From assembly GCA_040756085.1 (NCBI GenBank), contig JBFMAE010000192.1:1-27390 (forward strand): a DNA stretch of 27,390 nt, written 5' to 3'. The position numbers were made by a program, and so were the translations under genes. The stretch's first letter is position 1. Every line of letters starts with the position of its first letter. Positions 9,421-17,071 of the stretch are shown in pieces. Below the pieces are notes generated by a model. The model saw only the letters and a program-made list of their open reading frames with translations, had not been told where the DNA came from and made no database searches. This DNA is from JBFMAE01 sp040756085. Lineage in GTDB: Bacteria; Desulfobacterota; BSN033; UBA1163.

Positions 9421-11178
9421 TCATAGGACTGAAAAGAGTTTTGATTTTTTTGCTGCTTTCTGTAATTCCGTTTTGAAGGCTGAATGGCGATAGTACTTCT
9501 CTTTAAAGCGGTCAATAAGTTTTTGACCTTTATCGGCTTCACCATTACTCCAGTAAGTTTCAGCTATCGCCAGTAACAATTGCCCCGCCTTCCAGTAACT
9601 TTGGCGATGCTTTTCGCCTACGATGGCGTCGACTCTTTTGAGAGCTGATTTCTCAGCGGTAAGATAATACCCATCCTGTTCCTTCTCGGAGATCGGAAAT
9701 TCTTTCAGAGCCTTCTCCAGATGGTCACGGAATCGTTTCCCCAAATCTCCAGGGGCTGAATCCTCTTGAAAGAAGGTACCAAAAGGGAGAGGAACGTCTG
9801 TGGCATCTTTCCAGAGGTCAGCAATGTTGGGACTTAACTTTTTTTCGTGGTTCCACATGGCATAAAGAAAGAAGGGAACAAGAATGGCATTGGGTGAATT
9901 TCCTGAACTCCACCCCAGAGCCTTGGATGGCAACATGGAAGTAACAGCTTTCGCATAATCGCCCTTAAGAAGATAACAATAAATCTCCAGGTTCTCTGGG
10001 ACGTGATTTTCATGAAGGTCTGGAGACTGGTTGAAATCCTTCTCAAGAGATCCTCCTTTTTCGGTTCGTTTCCTTATTTTTTCGAACCGGGCAAGGGCGC
10101 CATTCAAGTATTCCACTTTTTGTTCTCTGCTTTTTGCGTAGTCCAGAAGGTTTAGCAGGCGAGAAAGGGAGGGAGAGGCATATAGAGCTTTTATCAAGCT
10201 TTCTTCAATCAGATGTTCTTCACCCAATTGATTGGCCGCCTCGTAAAGATAATCAGCAATTCTTCCCCTGATCGCCAGGTGATCAGATAATCTTTCGAGC
10301 CCAAGCTTCGAAACTCGAATCATCTCCGGATAATCTTTATCCTTTTTCAAGGCTTCCAGCCATTCCACAAAAGTCCCTGGAAACTGGTCTCCCTTCTCCA
10401 GGGCCATGGCTTCGAGACCTTTTACGCCTTGAAATAACCTAAGGGCTTCTTTCAGCAGATCCGTTACGATACGATTCTCTTTCTGTTTCTTCAAATAATC
10501 TATCCACCGCTCTCCAAACTGGTCCAGTTCCGGCAGGTCCTCCATAGAGACATGAATCATGCCGTGGATCGTCGCGTCTCGGAATAGATAAGAGAGATTG
10601 GCTATCGCATTAAGCAATGCCTCAGGGCGGGATGATGGTTTCTCTGACAGATAAATACTGCGGAGGTACTTTAGACCTGTTTCTTCGATGTCGGTCTCCA
10701 TCATCTCATCCTGGTTATATCCTGAAAATTTACCCTCTTGACTGCCTTCCAAGTAAATATCTAATAGCTTTTTATAGGCTCTTCGGGCCAACGCATAGTC
10801 GCCTGCCTCATAAACATTATTTATTCTTTCAAAAAGAGAATCGATTTCAGCAACCCAGGAGTCATCTCCCCATGCCCTTTCCTCTCTATACTCATCGTCC
10901 CATCCCCATCCCGTTGTGAATTCATAGTCTGCAGCCCGGTCCCCAAAGATCTGGATTTCTTGCAACAGGTATTCGCCATCTGTCATTCTTGTTTTGCCCG
11001 ATGTTTTTTTCCTCTTCGACCTTTCAGGTAAAACAAAGCGATCGAGGTACTCTCCGCGTTCACGTCCAGGAAGATCCATGGCATGGCTTCGAATGATCTC
11101 CTTCAATTCGGCGTGAGTAAACTTTTCGAGGCGGGCATTCAATTCCGAGATGAATTCTTTCAAAGTGAGTTTCGTCAT
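9421..11178 (-). CDS. large alpha-helical repeat protein, unknown function
   Basis: 585 residues with no signal peptide or membrane segment. Much of it is short amphipathic helices of TPR-like spacing (YEAGDYALARRAYKKLLDIY near 130; LKGDYAKAVTSM near 410). The end (YWSNGEADKGQKLIDRFKEK) resembles the C-terminal helical part of SWIM zinc-finger-type proteins as I remember them, but no SWIM zinc-binding motif is visible. It starts MTKLTLKEFISELNARLEKF, with a GGGA-type ribosome site just upstream. It may act as a scaffold. It lies about 200 bases upstream of the pRiA4b ORF-3-like gene on the same strand, so the two may be co-expressed. Confidence 0.7.
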   Translation of the reverse strand: MTKLTLKEFISELNARLEKFTHAELKEIIRSHAMDLPGRERGEYLDRFVLPERSKRKKTSGKTRMTDGEYLLQEIQIFGDRAADYEFTTGWGWDDEYREERAWGDDSWVAEIDSLFERINNVYEAGDYALARRAYKKLLDIYLEGSQEGKFSGYNQDEMMETDIEETGLKYLRSIYLSEKPSSRPEALLNAIANLSYLFRDATIHGMIHVSMEDLPELDQFGERWIDYLKKQKENRIVTDLLKEALRLFQGVKGLEAMALEKGDQFPGTFVEWLEALKKDKDYPEMIRVSKLGLERLSDHLAIRGRIADYLYEAANQLGEEHLIEESLIKALYASPSLSRLLNLLDYAKSREQKVEYLNGALARFEKIRKRTEKGGSLEKDFNQSPDLHENHVPENLEIYCYLLKGDYAKAVTSMLPSKALGWSSGNSPNAILVPFFLYAMWNHEKKLSPNIADLWKDATDVPLPFGTFFQEDSAPGDLGKRFRDHLEKALKEFPISEKEQDGYYLTAEKSALKRVDAIVGEKHRQSYWKAGQLLLAIAETYWSNGEADKGQKLIDRFKEKYYRHSAFKTELQKAAKKSKLFSVL

Positions 11179-11574
11179 TCTATTCCCTCCCGATGATCTT
11201 CATTAAAAATTTATCATACACGAGTAATGAGGTGCTTTCAAGAAAACGCGTCAGACGCATCAGGGCAATTGGGGTTGCCCTTTTCGTCTTTCATCGGAAT
11301 GGCGAACCAGTCGGGCTATTCGAGATCACGGGGTACAATCTGTATCCAAGCAGTCATTTTTGAGATCCTAAAGGACTAATATATAAATCCGATCGAAGAT
11401 AAAAAGGGTAAGGAAACAAAGGTGCCCGCCAAGATCTTCCAGTTAATAAAATAGCGTCTTCAAGAGTTGGTATCTCTTGTTCCAAGATATCACTCAGAGG
11501 CTTTCGCAGATATCGATCTTAGGAACGATACAATTTCTCAAGAACGCTGAACCTTTTCTTAAAGTCTTCTGTGG
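11179..11574. other. gene-free stretch
   Basis: No supported gene. On the minus strand a short protein-like run (SDILEQEIPTLEDAILLTG, about 11440-11500) is closed by stops on both sides and may be gene debris. Confidence 0.45.
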
Positions 11575-11877
11575 TTAAATTGTAACAGGTTTAATATCTT
11601 TCGCTTCAAGATCTTTTCTGTCACCATAAACCAGAAACGGGAGTTTCGAGATCTCTATTTCCACAGTTTTTAACATTTCCTGCTTGGTAGGGATATTTAT
11701 AAATTCCCCCTTTTTATCGAGGGTAAATTCTCCTACGATTAATATCCCTCTTTCTGTTTTGCATAAAACCGGCACCCTCCATATCTCAGTTTTCAAATCA
11801 AATCGCTGTGTTCCTGGGGCGGTTAGATGACCGATGTTTTCGTACAAATATCTTTTCACTTTTTCGTAGATTTCCAT
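11575..11877 (-). CDS. small conserved-looking protein of unknown function
   Basis: 100 residues starting MEIYEKVKRYLYENIGHL, with a compact alternating pattern: TEIWRVPVLCKTERGILIVG, FTLDKKGEFINIPTKQEM, LPFLVYGDRK. It looks like a small soluble alpha/beta protein. I have the impression that similar proteins occur in Desulfobacterota, without a known role. Its start lies inside the end of the C39-peptidase fragment (22-base overlap), so the two were once one operon. The short tail DLEAKDIKPVTI ends at TAA. Confidence 0.65.
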   Translation of the reverse strand: MEIYEKVKRYLYENIGHLTAPGTQRFDLKTEIWRVPVLCKTERGILIVGEFTLDKKGEFINIPTKQEMLKTVEIEISKLPFLVYGDRKDLEAKDIKPVTI

Positions 11878-12071
11878 ATCGTTACCCCTTTCAATGAAAA
11901 TTTTTCCCAGGCAGTAAAAAACAATTGAACATCTTTTACTAATTCTATCCCCATGTCAGGATCATGGTAATAAATTAAATTTTGTTCTAATCCAATAATT
12001 ATCACAAAATGCCCAAAACCCTGTAAACCTCCATAAAGCACAGCGGAGTCTAATAAAGCTATAAAAGGAAC
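11856..12071 (-). pseudogene. C-terminal fragment of a C39-like peptidase
   Basis: Translation from 12071 gives VPFIALLDSA, then GFGHFVIIIGL, LIYYHDPDMG and FFTAWEKFSLKG. This is the second half of a C39_2-type cysteine peptidase domain, with the catalytic His of GHF and the Asp of HDP. The catalytic Cys and everything before it are missing; a TAG at 12072-12074 closes the frame. An AAGGAGG followed by TTG-AAG-TTA-TAG just upstream shows how abruptly the frame breaks. No active enzyme is expected. Confidence 0.65.
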
Positions 12072-12125
12072 CTATAACTTCAATTATAATATCCTCCTTA
12101 TATTATCATCTTGACCTGTTCCGCA

Positions 12126-12218
12126 ATTCCAAGACCAAGCTGCGGGTGCGGTATTCGCCGAACTGCTTCTCCTCCTTCTCCTTTAGGGCGCGGAAGGTTT
12201 CGCCAGGGAAATCAGGAC
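12126..12218 (-). repeat. dispersed 'PGETFRxLKEKE' repeat, good copy
   Basis: Shares GCGGGTGCGG, ATTCGCCGAACT and GCGCGGAAGGTTTCGCC with 13028-13124 and parts of 6010-6070 and 5200-5292. Read on the minus strand it gives FPGETFRALKEKEEKQFGEY, which could be the relic of a gene end spread as a repeat. It lies between the DUF5615 gene and the C39 fragment. Confidence 0.65.
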
Positions 12219-12295
12219 AAAAGCCAAGAATAAAGAGTTGACCCAGAAGTTTCTTGGGACCACAGTCTTTGGTTTTGGGAGTATAGCGATATTCA

Positions 12296-12652
12296 TTATG
12301 GGATGGGTTTTCGAATGCGGATACCACCGGGGATTATAACACTGAAGGCTCTGAACAACTCTTCGCCATGTCTTTTGACAGCCGAGGCTACTAGCTCCGC
12401 CTTCCTTTTTTGAGATTGGCCTGCCAGGCGAATGAATATGACGCCTTCGGTTATCTGTCGCTGACGGAATACCATTTCACCGAAATCTTTATCAGCGGTC
12501 AGCAAAATTGCTCCCATCCGTTTGGCCAACTCTAACACATCTGCATCGGAAGCTCCTGCTCCCGTCTCGACAATGTACCATAGCTCATGCCCTTCCATCC
12601 GGAGACGTTCTACAATCTGCTGATCCACACTTTCATCGGCCACAAAGTTCAC
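12296..12652 (-). CDS. DUF5615 PIN-like toxin candidate
   Basis: 118 residues. The start MNFVADESVDQQIVERLR carries the conserved Asp of a PIN-type nuclease fold; ELWYIVETGAGASDADVLEL and ILLTADKDFGEMVF add the second and third acidic clusters. DUF5615 proteins are compact VapC relatives and probably RNases, paired with DUF433 proteins. The gene overlaps the end of the DUF433 gene by four bases. The C-terminus (SVIIPGGIRIRKPIP) looks complete. Confidence 0.88.
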   Translation of the reverse strand: MNFVADESVDQQIVERLRMEGHELWYIVETGAGASDADVLELAKRMGAILLTADKDFGEMVFRQRQITEGVIFIRLAGQSQKRKAELVASAVKRHGEELFRAFSVIIPGGIRIRKPIP

Positions 12653-12885
12653 GCCGCAGCCTCATCAGTCGGGTAAACCACATCGGAACGTAAGGCTTCG
12701 GCGGCAAAAGACAAGGCAGCTTGTATCCCTTCCCTGGTTAGATGTGGATAGGCTTCGAGAATTTGTTCAATTGTCTCGCCAGCAGCAAGTTTCTCCAGGA
12801 TGAGCTCTACCGTTATGCGTGTTCCCCTAACCACAGGTTTTCCCATCATTACGGATGGATCTGAAACAATCAATCCTTTCGGCAT
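12649..12885 (-). CDS. DUF433 antitoxin
   Basis: 78 residues with the DUF433 signature: SDPSVMMGKPVVRGTRITVE followed by the helix-turn-helix-like LAAGETIEQILEAYPHLTRE. It is the expected partner of the DUF5615 protein: it binds DNA and neutralises the toxin. AGGAG lies about seven bases before the ATG. Overlap with the toxin gene is four bases. Confidence 0.9.
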   Translation of the reverse strand: MPKGLIVSDPSVMMGKPVVRGTRITVELILEKLAAGETIEQILEAYPHLTREGIQAALSFAAEALRSDVVYPTDEAAA

Positions 12886-13027
12886 ATTAATTCTCCTCTT
12901 CAGTCAATTTTATAGCTCTTTTTATAGATTCTATAGAATTCCCCCCGTAGTAGTCAACACTATTTGTTTCGTATTTAAGTTTCTCGAAAATAATATACTT
13001 ATTTTCATTCAATTGTAAACCCTACCC

Positions 13028-13124
13028 AATATTCCAAACCCAAACGGCGGGTGCCGAATTCCCCGAACTCGTTCCCCCTTTTTTCTTTCAGGACGCGGAA
13101 GGTTTCCCCGGTGAAATTGTGGAC
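13028..13124 (-). repeat. dispersed 'PGETFRxLKEKE' repeat, good copy
   Basis: Contains ATTCCAAACCCAAACGGCGG, GTGCCGAATTCCCCGAACTC and GACGCGGAAGGTTTCCCC. It overlaps the last dozen codons of the DprA-like gene at 13088-13780, which therefore end in repeat-derived sequence. Confidence 0.65.
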
Positions 13125-13780
13125 TTGTCAAGTTTCAAGGCCTGACACCTTGGCCTACGACCTAAAAAAAAATCTAAATTCGGGGTTAAAGCCTTTGCAC
13201 CAATATTGATTAGAAATTTATTTGCTTCACTTTCAAATGTATATAGAGGTTTGTCTAATTTCAAAACTTCACGGCAAAACTTTTCCATCTTACTGTTTGG
13301 TGAAGCATGGGCAACGAAAACTGCATCAGCAAGGGCTGCCACGAATCGATTTCGTTCCATTGCAGTTTCGACTGTATTACGTCGTTGGTTTTCCTTAAAT
13401 GGTGAAAGGAGCAACAATCTCCCTTCTTCAAGTGGTTTTTTGTATTCTCCACGCAGACGCATTCCTTTAAGACTTCTGGCTGGACAAATAATGATTGGTT
13501 GTGTTCCTCGAAGTAAAATCTTGAGACATTCCTTCTCAATTGGAGAGTGAAACCCACTGATTACAGTTATTCCTTCCTCTTTCAATCGCTGTGCAAGGTC
13601 ATGAGCCTTTAGAATTAAATTTCCAGGGGACTTTACTGAACAGAAAAAGGCCAGCTTCTTCCCTTTCAACAATTCGAGGTTGCCAAGGGCCTCAATAAAT
13701 CCCAAACCACGGTCGCCGAAATATCTCTGCAAGGTAGTAGGATAACCAGAATCACTTTGTTTGAGATGGAAAATTTCCAA
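13088..13780 (-). CDS. DprA-like SLOG-domain protein, copy 1
   Basis: 230 residues with a Rossmann-like SLOG fold related to DNA-processing protein DprA: KKLAFFCSVKSPGNLILKAH, the nucleotide-binding-like ISGFHSPIEKECL, IIICPARSLKGMRLR, a basic RRNTVETAMERNRFVAAL and HASPNSKMEKF. Canonical DprA binds ssDNA and loads RecA, but this short standalone subfamily is uncharacterised. The only start is TTG at 13778-13780, with AAGG eight bases upstream; the frame is open a little further without a start codon. After LDFFLGRRP the tail comes from an inserted repeat and differs from copy 2 (21046-21708). Probably functional, but its ends are eroded. Confidence 0.75.
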   Translation of the reverse strand: MEIFHLKQSDSGYPTTLQRYFGDRGLGFIEALGNLELLKGKKLAFFCSVKSPGNLILKAHDLAQRLKEEGITVISGFHSPIEKECLKILLRGTQPIIICPARSLKGMRLRGEYKKPLEEGRLLLLSPFKENQRRNTVETAMERNRFVAALADAVFVAHASPNSKMEKFCREVLKLDKPLYTFESEANKFLINIGAKALTPNLDFFLGRRPRCQALKLDKSTISPGKPSAS

Positions 13781-13847
13781 AGCATCTACCTTAACTATGT
13801 TTACGCAAGCAAATCAGTTTACTTTCTGCTTTCCCAATCTTTGAAAC

Positions 13848-14270
13848 CTACTTTCCCCCACTCCATTGGTCCAAAATCTTACGCCCAAGATCGGTCGTCT
13901 TGTAGCGCTGCTTTGAGCTTCGTGGTTTGTCTGGTATCGTCATTTCAAGCCATTTGGCACCCAATAGGGGTTCCAAATATGCTTTTAAAAAATGTGGCCG
14001 ATGTTTGAGGCCAACCGCACTTTGAAGCTGCTTTAGCGAACGTGGTTCACAAGCAGTTTGCAACATGATCACAACTTGTTCGGTGACTTCCCCTGGGACT
14101 TGCGGGGTAAGTTGCGGGGTAACTTCCGGGGTGATTTTACGGGCTATTTCAACATTTGGCCAGAAAGTGGCAGTGAAGAAACCATTGACCGTGAATTTCG
14201 GTTCAGGGCACTTATGCTTCCTTGCATCCTCTATCATGCGTCGAATTCCTGTACCGGTTTTCTCAATATC
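13848..14270 (-). pseudogene. C-terminal fragment of an AlbA_2/RecG-like regulator
   Basis: The frame opens after a TGA at 14271-14273 and reads IEKTGTGIRRMIEDARKH, PEPKFTVNGFFTATFWPN, a TPEVTPQLTPQV linker and a winged-helix end finishing LEMTIPDKPRSSKQRYKTT. This is the C-terminal third of divergent AAA/AlbA_2 'RecG-like' transcription regulators; GTGIRRM is the hallmark of the lost ATPase-like part. The N-terminal domain is absent. An internal ATG at 14237 could give a winged-helix piece of 129 residues, but I expect it is dead. Confidence 0.7.
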
Positions 14271-14353
14271 TCATGGAAAAACTCGCTCTTGCCTTTTTTG
14301 AATTTCAAAAAAGTTTTTTAATTCCAATACTTACATGGCAACAAAAATAATGC

Positions 14354-14381
14354 TTGACATTTATTCCTGAACAAGTAATAT
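14354..14381 (+). promoter_or_regulatory. candidate promoter of a short structured RNA
   Basis: TTGACA (14354-14359), 16-base spacer, TAATAT (14376-14381). It faces the hairpins at 14397-14448; no ORF follows. Confidence 0.4.
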
Positions 14382-14387
14382 ATTTTA

Positions 14388-14455
14388 TAGATTCATCTGC
14401 CACGTGCAGAAGGAGATCTTTCGCCGCCCTCAATATTGGGGGCGGCGATTGCATT
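14388..14455 (+). ncRNA. possible small structured RNA
   Basis: After the candidate promoter, CTGC-CACGT-GCAG (14397-14409) and the strong stem TCGCCGCCC (14421-14429) with GGGCGGCGA (14440-14448) follow in close order, with AAGGAGA between them. There is no clear T-run at the end. A promoter plus successive hairpins also occurs beside the second DprA-like gene. Low confidence; it could simply be a terminator-like remnant. Confidence 0.25.
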
Positions 14456-14630
14456 TTATGGTGGCTTATTTCTCCCTTTTATTAAACTTCGATCTCAGAT
14501 TTCTTCTTCTTGAATCTCCATCCCCGTAGAAGGCTGTTATTAGAAAAAAGATTTGTCCTTTGAGTTACGCTCTTTATGAATGACACCATACCCATCTCTT
14601 TCCTAATAATGTTCATTAGTTATCTCAAAA

Positions 14631-14672
14631 ATGGACAATGAAATGGATAAAATGGACAGTGAAATGGACAAA
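14631..14672. repeat. 21-base tandem direct repeat, two units
   Basis: Units 14631-14651 and 14652-14672 differ at two positions and each contain ATGGACA and GAAATGGA. On the minus strand this is a TGTCCATTT-type array, the kind of multiple terminal repeat seen at ends of some IS21-like elements. No transposase is present. Confidence 0.5.
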
Positions 14673-14783
14673 CAACATCCATAATTTATTTATGATAAAA
14701 TATACCTTGCTCCTCTACCCCTCCTATTAAGACGCAGAAGGCCTCCTTTTGGCGTCTGCACGATCGTTCGTTTCGCCCATCCT

Positions 14784-15395
14784 TTATGCGAATAGGTCTA
14801 ATAGACCTTGCCGAAATACTTGGAAACTTTTAGATCGATTACGTTCTGGGTCCATAAATGGTGATATCGTTCTGGCAACAGAAATTTTGGGGAAACCACT
14901 TGTGAAGTATCCTACCCGCCTAAGTTCACGATGCAGAGCTTCCCACGTTCCTCCTTTTATTGCATCTGGATTACGATACTTAGCTTTTTCCCTGAGATTC
15001 AAAGATATTCGAGGATATGCCTCATGCAAGGCTTCGACGTCCCCGAAAAACCAGGCCTCCAGCTCTTCGATAGCCAGGCGGTTTAAAACCTGGAAGTTTG
15101 AACTACTGTCACATCTTGAGTTTGTCATGAATGATACATTTTGTGCTATTTCCTCCAATTTAGCTTTCAGTTGTCTACAATCTTCATCGTCCCCATCCAC
15201 AAGAATAACGATACGCCAATCTTCCGGCAACCAGGTTTTATATCCCCTTAAGCGGGATAATAGGCTTTTAAGAAGATCGTGCTTCCCCTGGTGGGGATGA
15301 ATTCTAAAAGAAACATTCTGCTCTAAAATTTTGGGCACGATATTGGAAAGGGCGGCTTCAGCCGATGGTTCCTCCACCAGAAATTCAATATGCAT
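14784..15395 (-). CDS. DUF4276 TOPRIM-like partner of the AAA ATPase
   Basis: 203 residues. The start HIEFLVEEPSAEAAL places Glu8/Glu9 in the first strand, and VILVDGDDEDC has Asp67, Asp69 and Asp70 in the position of a TOPRIM DxD. A later LAIEELEAWFFGD is the DUF4276 hallmark. Together these predict a metal-dependent nuclease or related phosphotransfer fold. It lies six bases after the ATPase stop, with GGAGG before its ATG, so the two form an operon. ATPase plus TOPRIM-like pairs (OLD/Gabija, PARIS, RloAB-like) are usually phage-defence systems; I infer the same here. Confidence 0.85.
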   Translation of the reverse strand: MHIEFLVEEPSAEAALSNIVPKILEQNVSFRIHPHQGKHDLLKSLLSRLRGYKTWLPEDWRIVILVDGDDEDCRQLKAKLEEIAQNVSFMTNSRCDSSSNFQVLNRLAIEELEAWFFGDVEALHEAYPRISLNLREKAKYRNPDAIKGGTWEALHRELRRVGYFTSGFPKISVARTISPFMDPERNRSKSFQVFRQGLLDLFA

Positions 15396-15401
15396 ATCAG
15401 T

Positions 15402-16643
15402 CTATACCTCCACATTCTTCATGTTAAGTGGCTTCGGGCCGCCTGAGGCAGTTAACGGATCTCCCACATCAAAATGCCCCTCCATCCAAAGATGTCCAAG
15501 TAGGGCACCATGATCCATAAATTCCTTTACACCTTTCATTTTTGAAGCCCGCTTTGCCTGTGTATAGCCATTTATGTCTCTGTAAAGTACCCACAATTCT
15601 TCGGGTCTTAGTCCATTTACAAAGAAAGGCGAATGAGTTGTCACCATCAACTGCGTCCTTACTGATGCTTCTCTGCACTCCTCAGCCAATTCAGGTAACA
15701 GGCGGGGGTGAAGGTGATTTTCCGGCTCTTCAATACCAATCAACTGGGGTGGATCTGGGTCATATAGGACTGTCAAATATGCAAGCATCTTTAGCGTTCC
15801 ATCAGAGGCAAATTTAGCTAAAATCGGGCGCTCAAAAGGCGCATCTTTTATCTGTAATAGAAGCCTACCATCTGCCATAAGTTCAGCATCCACCTTTTCC
15901 AGTTGAGGCACACGATGCGATAATGTCTTTAATATTTCATCCAGTCGGTCTTCATGTTGTTCCTTAAGATACTGAATGACATTAGGCAAATTATCGCCGG
16001 TTGCTGACAATCTCTCTTGGGGGCCAGCCTCAGGGGTTACACGAGTATTGTCTGCTGTAAGATAAGATAGATACCATCCCGTGATAAAACGACGTAGCGC
16101 ACTTACACGTGGGTGTTTTGCAAGTTGCCCAAGGGTATTGACAGCGATCATTTCAGGAGAGTCTAATCGCTCTTCGATCCGCTGGCCCCGTTCATCTGGT
16201 TCTTCTCCCGAGATTACTTGTCCAGCACCTTTTTCAAAGTCAAGAAACCTAAAAGGTTTACCTTTTGATCCTCGACGCCATTGGAGCCATTCTTCTAAAA
16301 CGTATGGCCCCTTGCGGTCCTCCTCAATCGCAAGATGATAAGTAATGATCGGGGATTTAGGTTTTTCACGATATTTTAATTTAAACACAATTGCTCCCTC
16401 AGCCCCGCGAGTCCGTAGTTCCTTAAATCTACCTCGTTTGTCCCATGCTTTCCTCAAACCAACCGAAAAACACTCAGAAAGAAATGCAAAGACATCAAAT
16501 ATAGTAGATTTCCCACTCCCATTGGGGCCAAGAAAGACAGTTAAGGGGCTGAGATCCTTTAATTGTAAATCCCGTAAAGGTCGATAATTCTTTACATATA
16601 GTTCCTCAATACGCGGAACGGATTGCCTTGTAAATTTGTTCAT
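15402..16643 (-). CDS. AAA/ABC-type ATPase (AAA_21) of a DUF4276 defence pair
   Basis: 413 residues related to SMC/OLD-type ATPases. Walker A is GPNGSGKS at 39-46. A long insert follows, with the Walker B region LIGIEEPENHLHP near 303 (double Glu) and a switch His in TTHSPFFVNG near 333. Unlike OLD proteins there is no C-terminal nuclease domain; that role presumably falls to the DUF4276 protein encoded next. GGGGTGA lies just before the ATG. The last residues (SGGPKPLNMKNVEV) look complete. Just upstream lies a relic of a methyltransferase gene end, suggesting this pair once followed such a gene. Confidence 0.9.
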   Translation of the reverse strand: MNKFTRQSVPRIEELYVKNYRPLRDLQLKDLSPLTVFLGPNGSGKSTIFDVFAFLSECFSVGLRKAWDKRGRFKELRTRGAEGAIVFKLKYREKPKSPIITYHLAIEEDRKGPYVLEEWLQWRRGSKGKPFRFLDFEKGAGQVISGEEPDERGQRIEERLDSPEMIAVNTLGQLAKHPRVSALRRFITGWYLSYLTADNTRVTPEAGPQERLSATGDNLPNVIQYLKEQHEDRLDEILKTLSHRVPQLEKVDAELMADGRLLLQIKDAPFERPILAKFASDGTLKMLAYLTVLYDPDPPQLIGIEEPENHLHPRLLPELAEECREASVRTQLMVTTHSPFFVNGLRPEELWVLYRDINGYTQAKRASKMKGVKEFMDHGALLGHLWMEGHFDVGDPLTASGGPKPLNMKNVEV

Positions 16644-16720
16644 AATTCACCCCATTCTTCTCCAAGTTATGAATTTAAGATTCCATAATTTTACAATTTT
16701 TGTTTATCAACACAAATTTA

Positions 16721-16810
16721 TTATTTACCATTGTTTTCTTCTTCCCCGCTTAGGCCCATGCGTTACTTGATGTCGTAATTGATGATGAAATCCAATTCCT
16801 GCCTATCAAG
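16721..16810 (-). pseudogene. relic of the 3' end of an adenine methyltransferase gene
   Basis: Read on the minus strand: LDRQELDFIINYDIK, a stop, then RMGLSGEEENN. The intact methyltransferase ending at 22653 reads EELDFIINYDIKYRMGLGGEE, so a Tyr codon has become TAA (TAC to TAA). DNA identity continues over about 70 bases (16740-16810 against 22677-22747) and then stops. It is therefore the last 25 or so codons of a second, otherwise deleted copy. Confidence 0.8.
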
Positions 16811-16967
16811 TTTATAAAAAAGGAACCCGTTCCCAAATTCCAATTATAGCAGATCTTCGCGGTGAGGCCATGTCAATACCGAATTACTAATGCCTGCCCC
16901 CCATGTCTTTCTTTCCCTTTATCATTTCCTTTTTCCCCTTTTTTGTTCGTAATTTATATCAAATCAA
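16811..16967. other. gene-free stretch before the sigma operon
   Basis: Sequence between the methyltransferase relic and the sigma-gene promoter. Pyrimidine-rich runs (16911-16945) and no open frame of note; it probably holds the right border of the deletion or insertion event. Confidence 0.45.
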
Positions 16968-16996
16968 TTGAAATTACAATGAAAATCGCATATTAT
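16968..16996 (+). promoter_or_regulatory. sigma70-type promoter of the sigma/XRE operon
   Basis: TTGAAA (16968-16973), 17-base spacer, TATTAT (16991-16996). Transcription would begin near 17003, directly at the motif 17004-17022, which is therefore well placed as an operator. Confidence 0.6.
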
Positions 16997-17003
16997 GATG
17001 CCT

Positions 17004-17022
17004 GTAACGCCTTCCCGTATAA
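17004..17022 (+). promoter_or_regulatory. candidate shared regulatory motif, site 1
   Basis: GTAACGCCTTCCCGTATAA. It matches the sequence at 18865-18883 at 15 of 19 positions with no gap. The two sites precede the sigma gene and the cyclase gene. Confidence 0.45.
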
Positions 17023-17071
17023 ATGAGTGAAAGGAAAGACGCCTCACCTGGACTTAGAGAGGTTAGCTTAA

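Larger units (their letters stand above)
14271..14783. other. gene-free stretch with a structured element and a tandem repeat
   Basis: No supported gene. It contains a candidate plus-strand promoter and hairpins (14354-14448) and a 21-base tandem repeat (14631-14672). Confidence 0.6.

Noticed and set aside
9834..10046. Minus-strand frame inside the helical protein gene
   Set aside because: It lies in another frame of a clear 585-codon gene and has no supporting features.
12106..12327. Minus-strand frame of 73 codons
   Set aside because: Its body is the dispersed repeat plus flanking sequence and its start overlaps the DUF5615 gene end; I treat it as repeat read-through.
14631..14672. CRISPR array
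   Set aside because: Only two adjacent 21-base units without spacers; no cas genes in the window.
17004..17022. Shared motif read as an ECF -35/-10 promoter
   Set aside because: AAC and CGT are only seven bases apart, far short of the 16-17 expected; an operator is more likely.
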